Shown one piece after another: positions 1-5,165 of a DNA stretch of 6,962 bases. The first letter of the stretch is position 1; each line of letters opens with the position of its first letter. The notes under the pieces are model-generated. The model ran no database searches. It was not told where the DNA came from and saw only the letters and a program-made list of their open reading frames with translations. The DNA is from Candidatus Krumholzibacteriia bacterium (GTDB lineage: Bacteria; Krumholzibacteriota; Krumholzibacteriia; LZORAL124-64-63), in assembly GCA_027056825.1 (NCBI GenBank), contig JALUJS010000609.1, positions 1-6,962 of the forward strand, in the 5' to 3' direction. The position numbers were made by a program, and so were the translations under genes.

Positions 1-305
1 CGGTCAGCGGCGTCGAGGAAACGGTCTTCGGCTTTTCCATCGGGCAGCCCTGGCCCAACCCGAGCAGCGCCGGCACGAACCTGTCCTTCTCTCTTCCCTC
101 GGACCAGCCGGTGCGGCTGGACGTGTGCGACCTCAAGGGCCGTCGGGTGGCGCGCCTGGCCGACGGCACCCTGTCGCGCGGATTCCACCGCGTGGCCTGG
201 GACGGCCGGACCCGGGGCGGCGGCCGGGCCGCGGCGGGGATCTATTTCTTCCGTCTTGCAGCCCCCAGCGGCGTGTTGACGCAGAAGATCCTACTGCTGC
301 GCTGA
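1..305 (+). CDS. C-terminal fragment of a secreted protein with a FlgD-Ig-like / type A sorting-like tail
   Basis: Only the last 100 codons are visible; the reading frame runs in from the left edge (first full codon at base 3) and stops at TGA 303-305. The visible part begins with a short linker, then PNPSS, a beta-strand rich stretch (TNLSFSLP), VRLDVCDLKGRRV, a turn (LADGTLSRGFHRVAWDGR), a glycine/alanine-rich loop, and ends AAGIYFFRL...KILLLR. This order (PNP, then V-D-x-x-G-R-x-V, then G-x-H-x-V-x-W-D-G-R, then G-I-Y-F, then the K-x-L-L-x-R end) is that of the FlgD Ig-like fold and of the related C-terminal type A sorting domains of FCB-group bacteria. In that family the domain ends large exported enzymes or surface proteins and may direct their secretion or anchoring. 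What the rest of the protein does cannot be told. A GTG at 111 lies inside the domain and is not a likely start. A strong hairpin follows 29 bases after the stop. Confidence 0.85.
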   Translation, partial: VSGVEETVFGFSIGQPWPNPSSAGTNLSFSLPSDQPVRLDVCDLKGRRVARLADGTLSRGFHRVAWDGRTRGGGRAAAGIYFFRLAAPSGVLTQKILLLR

Positions 306-334
306 TCCCGGCCAACAGGCTGTGAACCGTGAAG

Positions 335-364
335 AAAGGGGCCGGGTCTTCACCCGGCCCCTTT
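335..364. terminator. Bidirectional intrinsic terminator between convergent genes
   Basis: A perfect 13-bp stem (335-347 pairs with 352-364) closes a 4-base CTTC loop. The GC-rich core is flanked by AAA on the left arm and TTT on the right arm, so each strand ends its stem in U residues. It sits between a plus gene ending at 305 and a minus gene ending at 391 and can serve both. The U tracts are short: TTTA on the plus strand and TTTCTTC on the minus strand. Termination strength is therefore inferred from the stem. Confidence 0.8.
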
Positions 365-390
365 ACCTTGCGAAGCGCTTGCCTACCGGT

Positions 391-990
391 CTACCGATAC
401 AGGCTCTTCACATCGCCCCAGCTGGCGGCCTCGTCGGCAACCGGGCCGGTGCAATTGCCGTTGGCCTCGAACACGGGCGTCTCGACATCCCCCGAGGATG
501 GGGTCAGGGCGATGGCGAGATTCACGTCATCGCCGTCGAGATAACACGGCAGGGCCTCATCGGCGGTGTGGTAATAGACCGGCCCCACGAAGACCTCCAG
601 CGGAACCAGGGAGTCGAAGAAGTAGAAGCCCATATCCATCACGACCACCGTACCGTCCACGGCGGCCAGGGGCTCGCCCAGGCCCACCATGTACTCGTCC
701 GTCCGCGTCGCGGCGTCGATGGCCAGTCCGCGATAGGTCACGCCGGTCATGACCGCGCCGTCGCCGACCGCGGTGATCTTCGCTTCCCAGCCGCTGATGG
801 AGGAACTGGTCAGTTCCGTCAGCACCACGTAGGTGGTGATCATGCCTTCAACGTTCTCGCTGCAATCGAATTCGGCCAGTTCGTCGTAGTAGACGCCGAT
901 CTGGTCCGGGATGGGCGTGTTGCCGCCCGCCAGAGCCTGGCCGGTGAGCAGAACGGCCAACAGCATGACGATGCTTCCGCGCATTTTCAT
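391..990 (-). CDS. Small exported protein of unknown function ending in a WGxVKxLYR motif
   Basis: This is a 199-residue protein starting with ATG at 990, with GGAGG at 997-1001 six bases upstream; this decides the start. Residues 1-21 form a signal peptide (MKMRGS, a hydrophobic run, then ALA before GGN), so the protein is exported to the periplasm or beyond. The mature part begins IGVYYDELAEFDC and is mostly beta-strand-like, with acidic character and three cysteines (43, 149, 180). It ends SWGDVKSLYR. I recall, without being able to check, similar short secreted proteins with an early G-x-Y-x-D segment and this kind of terminal motif in Krumholzibacteria/Eisenbacteria-like genomes, where they are annotated hypothetical. 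No catalytic motif is visible. It is a single-gene unit: convergent with the gene on its 3' side (shared hairpin at 335-364) and divergent from the pilus cluster. A small 6-bp stem (1019-1024 with 1030-1035) lies in its leader. Gene reality is well supported; function is unknown. Confidence 0.82.
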   Translation of the reverse strand: MKMRGSIVMLLAVLLTGQALAGGNTPIPDQIGVYYDELAEFDCSENVEGMITTYVVLTELTSSSISGWEAKITAVGDGAVMTGVTYRGLAIDAATRTDEYMVGLGEPLAAVDGTVVVMDMGFYFFDSLVPLEVFVGPVYYHTADEALPCYLDGDDVNLAIALTPSSGDVETPVFEANGNCTGPVADEAASWGDVKSLYR

Positions 991-1128
991 GGGGAACCTC
1001 CGAGGATGAGATGGCCCACGGAGTCTTGCACTCCGGGGCGCCGGTCAATGAATTTTCGGGTATTTCCAGGGTGATATGGAATTAAGGAATAAATCCTCGA
1101 CTACCCGCCATCTCCTCCTCCATGCACC

Positions 1129-1158
1129 ATGATACCACAATCCCGGCTATGAGATCAA
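1129..1158 (-). promoter_or_regulatory. Possible sigma-70-type promoter for the minus-strand exported protein gene
   Basis: Read on the minus strand, TTGATC (1158-1153) and TATCAT (1134-1129) resemble -35 and -10 boxes, 4/6 and 5/6 matches to consensus, separated by 18 bases. Transcription would start near 1122 and leave a leader of about 130 bases before the ATG at 990. The match is by eye only, and AT-rich DNA gives such matches by chance. Confidence 0.3.
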
Positions 1159-1176
1159 ATTTTTTTATACGCTGAA

Positions 1177-1199
1177 AATTATGAACTAATATCATAATT
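1177..1199. repeat. Perfect 8-bp inverted repeat, AT-rich
   Basis: AATTATGA (1177-1184) and TCATAATT (1192-1199) are exact reverse complements separated by 7 bases (ACTAATA). The size and symmetry suit a dimeric regulator's operator. It lies in the divergent region between the minus gene and the pilus cluster. The stem is too AT-rich to be a useful terminator. No regulator gene is in view. Confidence 0.55.
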
Positions 1200-1218
1200 C
1201 GGTGTAATATTGTGTGAG

Positions 1219-1237
1219 TTTGAAAATTTATTTCAAA
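1219..1237. repeat. Perfect 7-bp inverted repeat, AT-rich
   Basis: TTTGAAA (1219-1225) and TTTCAAA (1231-1237) are exact reverse complements around ATTTA. TTGAAA reads like a -35 element on both strands, so the dyad could be an operator or overlapping promoter elements. It lies 19 bases beyond the other dyad (1177-1199). I find no good -10 box at the correct distance on either strand. Confidence 0.45.
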
Positions 1238-1388
1238 AAAATCCTTCAGTTTCGGGACACTTGGACGATAATCCTCCTGTGGTCGTTGCAGACCGCCATC
1301 ACACGCGGGTCCGCCTGTTCTCGGCACCCCGCAAATATGGGGACTACGGGGTCATTGGTGGAACGGGGAAGTTGGGACCGTAGCCCGG

Positions 1389-1934
1389 GTGAAAACATTC
1401 GATGAATCGTCTCGTCCCGGTGGCCATTCTCCTCTCGTCCTCGGCCACATCGACAGTGTTGCAGATTCCATACTTGATGACCGGACCAAGGGCTCGTGCG
1501 CCCGTCGGGATCGCCGTGGTTTTGCCATGGTGTCCACCCTGCTGGTCGTCCTGGTCCTGAGCGTCATCGCGCTGGGCGCCGCCTGGCTGGCCTCCACCGA
1601 GGAGAAAACCAGTTTCTCCGCCGGCGTCCATGCCCGGTCGGTCTTTTCGGCCGACGCAGGCTCGGAGGCCGGGATCAACTTCCTGCGCGTGGCCGACACG
1701 CCTCCGGCCCTCAACTCCGCCGACGGCGTGGTGGCCCAGACCCAGGACATCACCCTCGCCGGTTCCCAGACCTTCTCTTTCCAGTGCACCTTCGTCGGCC
1801 AGAGTCCGCGCCCCGGCTGGGGCATCGAGTACCCGGACTACGATTACGAAGTCCTCTCCACCGGACATGCGGCCACCGACGGCACCAGCCTGGTCAAGGT
1901 CCTGGCCTCGCGCATGTTCAAAACCGGATACTAG
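1389..1934 (+). CDS. PilX-like minor pilin with type III (prepilin) signal
   Basis: This 181-residue protein is a minor pilin of the PilX N-terminal family, inserted in the inner membrane and fed into a type IV pilus. The diagnostic part is RRGFAMVSTLLVVLVLSVIALG (residues 42-63): a basic patch, prepilin peptidase site after Gly44, then a hydrophobic helix. It is followed by STEEKTSF and the A-x-x-A-x-S-E-A pattern (ARSVFSADAGSEAG) typical of PilX-like helices. The mature form would be 137 residues, with a short globular part ending SRMFKTGY. Odd points: residue 5 of the mature protein is Ser, not the usual Glu; the leader is 44 residues long; and the only usable start I find in frame is GTG 1389, with no clear ribosome binding site (the frame is open back to a TAA at 1269-1271). 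An ATG at 1402 is in another frame. The start may therefore be misjudged. It ends 8 bases before pilY1, and its TAG overlaps the AGGAG of the next gene, so the two are translated as one unit. Confidence 0.75.
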   Translation: MKTFDESSRPGGHSPLVLGHIDSVADSILDDRTKGSCARRDRRGFAMVSTLLVVLVLSVIALGAAWLASTEEKTSFSAGVHARSVFSADAGSEAGINFLRVADTPPALNSADGVVAQTQDITLAGSQTFSFQCTFVGQSPRPGWGIEYPDYDYEVLSTGHAATDGTSLVKVLASRMFKTGY

Positions 1935-1942
1935 GAGCAGCC

Positions 1943-4687
1943 ATGCGATACAAGATCCCCGCTCCCGGCGGTGTCCTCCCCACCCTCGCGCTCATGGCGG
2001 CCCTGGTCGGCGTCCTGGCCCCCGGTCCGGCCCCCGCGCAAGTCTGCGAGGTCCCCCTGTTCATCCAGAAAGGCGACGTGGACGCCAACGTGATGGTCCT
2101 GCTGGATAATTCCGGCTCGATGAACGAGGTGATCCTTCATCCCGAATACGACCCGGGCATCGTCTACTCGGGTGATTTCGAACCCGAGTGGGACTATGCG
2201 GTCTTCACGTCCGGGTACTACACCTTCAACGACCAGACGGCCTATCTCGTCTCCGCCCCCAACGGCCAGGCCGGAATCTATTCCGGCAACTACCTGGACT
2301 GGATCTTCTACACCGCTTCGGACGAACAGCGCGATTCCCTGCCCAGGGTGACGAAGATGGACGTGGCGGTAACGACCACCAAGGCCTTCTTCGACCAGGC
2401 CGAGGACATCAACATCGGATTGGCCGTTTTCAACCACGACGACGGGGCCGTCCTGCTGGGGGAATGCGGCTCCGATCCCGAAACCCTCAAGACCGCCGTC
2501 GACGACCTCGTCGCCGATGCATACACCCCCCTGGGCGAATCCCTGGAGGACATCCTCGACTATTTCATGCGCACCGACGACGGCGCGCCCATCCAGTACG
2601 ACTGCCAGAAGAGCTTCGTCATCGTCATCACCGACGGGCTTCCCACCATGGACACCGACGTGTCGGCCTACCTGGTGGACGCCGACGGCGACGGCAACGA
2701 CCCGGGCACCTGCACAAGCCTGGACATCCCCTACGACGACACCCTGAACTGCTCCGACCACATGGACGATGTGGCCTACTGGGCGCGGCACAACGACCTG
2801 ATCGGGTGGCTGGGCGACGAGGGGGAAAGCTGGGAAGACGGCCAGACCCTGGTGACCTACACCATCGGGTTCACGGTGGACCACCCCCTTCTCGAGGAAA
2901 CAGCCCGCAACGGCGACGGAATCTACCTGTCGGTCAACGACTCGGCCGAGTTGTGGGACAGCCTTCAGAGCATCATGGTCAACATCCGCCTGCGGGTCGC
3001 CGCGGGTGCCGCGGTGGCCGTGGTTTCCTCCGAGAGTTCGGACGCCGACTACCTGTACCGCGGCAAGTTCAACCCGGCGGACTGGATGGGTTTCGTGGAG
3101 TGCTTCGAGTTGCCCTACAAGGACAAGGAGCAACCTGTCTGGGAAGCGGGCCAGCTGCTGGCCGAACGCGATCCGGATGACCGGAACATCTTCACCTCCG
3201 TGGGCGCGGCCATGATCAGCCTTGACGCCGACCACGGGGATTACCTCATGCACGCCATGGGCCTGGACGAGGCGGGAAAGGCGGCCGACGTCATCGAATG
3301 GACCCGAGGCAAGGACATGCCCGGCCTGCGTGACCGTAAAAACGGCTGGAAGCTCGGGGACATCGTGGATTCCGCCCCGGTGGCCGTGGGTTCGCCCGGA
3401 TTCTTCTCCCAGGACATGGACCTGCAGGATTTCATCAGCAGTTTCACGACCCGGACCAAGATGATCTACGTGGGTGCGAACGACGGCATGTTGCACGCCT
3501 TCCGGGCGGACAACGGCCGGGAGATGTGGGCCTTCGTGCCCGAGTTCGCCCTGCCGCTCCTGAAGGACATCGCCGACTCCTCCTATTGTCACACCTTCTC
3601 GGTCGACCTGACGCCCTCGGTGCGGGACATACGCCTCGCAGGCCAATGGCGCACCGTTCTGGTGGGCGGAGCCGGCGCGGGCGGCCCCCACTACTTCGCC
3701 CTGGACGTCACCGAACCCGAGACGCCGTCGGTGATCTGGCAGAATTCCCTGCCCGACGGCCTGGCCATGTCCTCCACCGTTTCGTTCGGCAATCTGGACG
3801 GGCGGGATATCATCTTCGTCGGCTCGGGCCTGGACCGCTCCGGCGGCCGGGCCGCGGTCTACGTACTGGATGCGGGGACAGGGACCATCCTGACCGAGTA
3901 CGAATTGAGCCGCGAGGCCGTCGACCGCAACATGGCCACCGGTGTAACCGTCGTGGATCTCGACTTCGACGGCACCTCGGACATCGGTTACGTGGCCGAC
4001 CTGGCCGGCACGGTCTACCGGATCCAGTTCAACGGCACCGCCGCGGCCGGTTCGTGGCAGGTCACTCGCCTGTTCTCCGGCGACCAGCCCATCACCGCCC
4101 GTCCGGTAGCCGCGTTCGCCGAGAACGGTCAGATCAACGTCTACTTCGGTACCGGGGTGTACCTCGACGAACCGGACATCCTGACCCGTGACCTCATGGA
4201 TTTCTACTGCATCTACGACCGGCACGACGGGAACGAGAATCCCCTGCTGGTGGACCAGACGGACGGAGACCGGGATGTCGTGGAGGCCGACGGCTGGTAC
4301 ATCGACCTGGTGGCCAGGAGCGGTGAGCGTGTGGTCAAACCCGCCGCCGTGGCCGCCGGCCTGGTCTTCTTCACCTCTTTCGCGCCCAACGATGAACCCT
4401 GCCGCAGCGGCGGCTATTCGTATTTCTACCGGATCAACTACGACGACGGCACCGTATCCGAAAGCGACGACGACTGGAACGGACAGGCCCAGACACGCTT
4501 CCGGGGTGGCGGCATCGCCTCCGAACCGGTCCTGGACATCATCAACGGCACGGTCATCGTCCAGAACAGCAACCAGACCATCACCATCGAGGAGATCGGA
4601 GTCGCCTATTCGCCCCTGAAGGTGAAGTCCTGGCAGGAGGACTTCCCCGCCGCCTACGCCGACTCAACCACCGCATCGGAAGAATAA
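1943..4687 (+). CDS. pilY1: PilY1 type IV pilus tip adhesin / pilus biogenesis factor
   Basis: This 914-residue exported protein takes its start at ATG 1943 because AGGAG (1933-1937) precedes it and a signal peptide follows (residues 1 to about 32, ending APGPAPAQ). The frame is open further upstream but overlaps the pilin gene. Residues about 49-350 form a von Willebrand A domain with a complete metal site: D55-x-S57-x-S59, T195 in YTPLGE, and D231 in VIVITDG. An insertion carries an EF-hand-like loop, DADGDGND (246-253). The C-terminal beta-propeller carries the PilY1 hallmarks LGDIVDSAPVAV (471-482), MIYVGANDGMLHAF (507-520), FALDVT (585-590), and the calcium loop D672-x-D674-x-D676-G-x-x-D680. 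In known systems PilY1 sits at the pilus tip with minor pilins, binds surfaces, and controls extension and retraction by calcium. At 914 residues it is shorter than the Pseudomonas protein (about 1160). Nine cysteines include four inside the vWA region (175, 221, 257, 270). Confidence 0.95.
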   Translation: MRYKIPAPGGVLPTLALMAALVGVLAPGPAPAQVCEVPLFIQKGDVDANVMVLLDNSGSMNEVILHPEYDPGIVYSGDFEPEWDYAVFTSGYYTFNDQTAYLVSAPNGQAGIYSGNYLDWIFYTASDEQRDSLPRVTKMDVAVTTTKAFFDQAEDINIGLAVFNHDDGAVLLGECGSDPETLKTAVDDLVADAYTPLGESLEDILDYFMRTDDGAPIQYDCQKSFVIVITDGLPTMDTDVSAYLVDADGDGNDPGTCTSLDIPYDDTLNCSDHMDDVAYWARHNDLIGWLGDEGESWEDGQTLVTYTIGFTVDHPLLEETARNGDGIYLSVNDSAELWDSLQSIMVNIRLRVAAGAAVAVVSSESSDADYLYRGKFNPADWMGFVECFELPYKDKEQPVWEAGQLLAERDPDDRNIFTSVGAAMISLDADHGDYLMHAMGLDEAGKAADVIEWTRGKDMPGLRDRKNGWKLGDIVDSAPVAVGSPGFFSQDMDLQDFISSFTTRTKMIYVGANDGMLHAFRADNGREMWAFVPEFALPLLKDIADSSYCHTFSVDLTPSVRDIRLAGQWRTVLVGGAGAGGPHYFALDVTEPETPSVIWQNSLPDGLAMSSTVSFGNLDGRDIIFVGSGLDRSGGRAAVYVLDAGTGTILTEYELSREAVDRNMATGVTVVDLDFDGTSDIGYVADLAGTVYRIQFNGTAAAGSWQVTRLFSGDQPITARPVAAFAENGQINVYFGTGVYLDEPDILTRDLMDFYCIYDRHDGNENPLLVDQTDGDRDVVEADGWYIDLVARSGERVVKPAAVAAGLVFFTSFAPNDEPCRSGGYSYFYRINYDDGTVSESDDDWNGQAQTRFRGGGIASEPVLDIINGTVIVQNSNQTITIEEIGVAYSPLKVKSWQEDFPAAYADSTTASEE

Positions 4688-4702
4688 CCGGAGGAAAAGG
4701 AC

Positions 4703-5116
4703 ATGCGAGTCAACCGCACCATCATCATCGTGAGCCTGGCCGCCATGGTCACCGTATCGGCGCCCGCGGCGGCCTTCCTGGGATTGGGGGGCAAGGACGA
4801 CCCGGTCGATCTCTTCACCAGGGCGGTGAACCACCATCGCCATCCGGCCATGGTCTTCCGCAGCGGCATCCTCAGCCGCACCAATCACGGTTGGGCCCTG
4901 GGAGGAACCATGCTGACCCCCATCGCCGACAGTCCCTGTTCCCTGCAGGGGCTACAGCCGGGGATGCGGGCCATCGCCCTGGGATACTTCCGCGACGGGA
5001 TGTTCATGACCCACTACATCTGCGGCGAAGACCCGGCCCGCACCCACCGCAGGGGCCTGCTGTCCGAGCGCCACATTTCCGCACGACCCGAGCCCGTACA
5101 CCGGGCCCCGAAATAG
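4703..5116 (+). CDS. Small exported protein of unknown function, third gene of the pilX-pilY1 cluster
   Basis: This 137-residue protein starts at ATG 4703, with GGAGG (4690-4694) eight bases upstream, and begins 15 bases after the pilY1 stop, so co-transcription is likely. Residues 1-24 are a signal peptide (MRVNRTIIIV, hydrophobic core, APAAA before FLG). The mature protein is basic, with seven histidines and two cysteines (79 and 107) that could form a disulfide in the periplasm. Residues about 52-106 read as a small beta-barrel: VFRSGILSRTNHGWALGG, a threonine/cysteine stretch, then GLQPGMRAIALGYF and RDGMFMTHYI. That last pattern (L-x-x-G-x-x-V-x-x-x-G, then D-G-x-x-x-x-x-x-I) resembles the OB-like DUF5666 type of fold; this is inference by eye. 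The tail from 108 is arginine-rich and likely disordered. No enzyme motif is seen. Position suggests a job in pilus tip assembly or PilY1 stability. Confidence 0.8.
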   Translation: MRVNRTIIIVSLAAMVTVSAPAAAFLGLGGKDDPVDLFTRAVNHHRHPAMVFRSGILSRTNHGWALGGTMLTPIADSPCSLQGLQPGMRAIALGYFRDGMFMTHYICGEDPARTHRRGLLSERHISARPEPVHRAPK

Positions 5117-5142
5117 CTGCGGCGGCACTGAAGCCGCCGCAG
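5117..5142. terminator. GC-rich hairpin between convergent genes, likely terminator
   Basis: CTGCGGCGGC (5117-5126) pairs perfectly with 5133-5142 around a 6-base ACTGAA loop, starting right after the TAG at 5114-5116. It lies between the pilus cluster and the convergent glycosyltransferase gene ending at 5166. No T tract follows on the plus strand (ATCCTTC) and only a loose one on the minus strand (CTATTT). Termination in both directions is likely but less certain than for the hairpin at 335-364. Confidence 0.6.
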
Positions 5143-5165
5143 ATCCTTCACCTCCGCCCCGCTTG

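Larger units (their letters stand above)
991..1388. promoter_or_regulatory. Divergent intergenic control region with an AT-rich core
   Basis: This stretch of about 400 bases separates the minus gene starting at 990 from the plus cluster starting at 1389. I see no convincing gene in it: the short open frames use unsupported starts and lack coherent protein character. Bases 1151-1250 hold 24 G/C per 100, against a window that is clearly GC-rich, and contain two perfect inverted repeats (listed separately). The right part (1327-1383) is GC-rich again and can form a 4-bp hairpin (CCCC 1327-1330 with GGGG 1339-1342) and a 6-bp helix (1344-1349 with 1378-1383) just before the GTG start of the pilin gene. 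Promoters for both directions probably lie here. Confidence 0.6.

Noticed and set aside
218..234. 17-base GC-rich word shared with 3841-3857
   Set aside because: Both copies lie in coding DNA for Gly/Arg/Ala-rich loops; coincidence in low-complexity GC sequence is the simplest explanation.
322..1074. 250-codon plus-strand frame antisense to the exported protein gene
   Set aside because: The minus strand has a ribosome binding site, signal peptide and coherent protein; the plus frame has neither and runs through the terminator hairpin.
1082..1327. 81-codon minus-strand frame across the AT-rich region
   Set aside because: No ribosome binding site or protein character; it covers the likely promoter region.
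1321..1340. Sigma-54 promoter (GGCAC...GCA)
   Set aside because: The GG and GC elements are 6 bases apart instead of the required 10.
1300..1400. Cyclic dinucleotide (GEMM-type) riboswitch before the pilin gene
   Set aside because: CGCAAA and a CTACGGGG segment recall part of the motif, and such switches do control pilus genes, but the GGCAAACC segment, GAAA tetraloop and receptor are missing. A covariance-model search would decide.
1214..1405. 63-codon plus-strand frame starting in the AT-rich region
   Set aside because: GTG start without a ribosome binding site, mixed composition tracking the base change from AT-rich to GC-rich, and overlap with the pilin start. A real small protein is not excluded but not supported.
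1402..1560. ATG at 1402 as the start of a separate signal-peptide protein or a frameshifted pilin start
   Set aside because: No ribosome binding site, and the frame gives no known protein. An indel before 1520 remains possible, but nothing in the sequence proves it.
1496..1942. Upstream extension of the pilY1 frame to 1496
   Set aside because: The frame is open by GC-rich chance; it overlaps the pilin gene, gives an arginine/proline-rich sequence without family character, and the ATG at 1943 has both a ribosome binding site and a signal peptide.
1931..4225. 764-codon open frame antisense to pilY1
   Set aside because: Long antisense frames are expected in GC-rich genes. Its translation is rich in V, G, H and D with no recognisable domain, while the plus strand encodes a clear PilY1.
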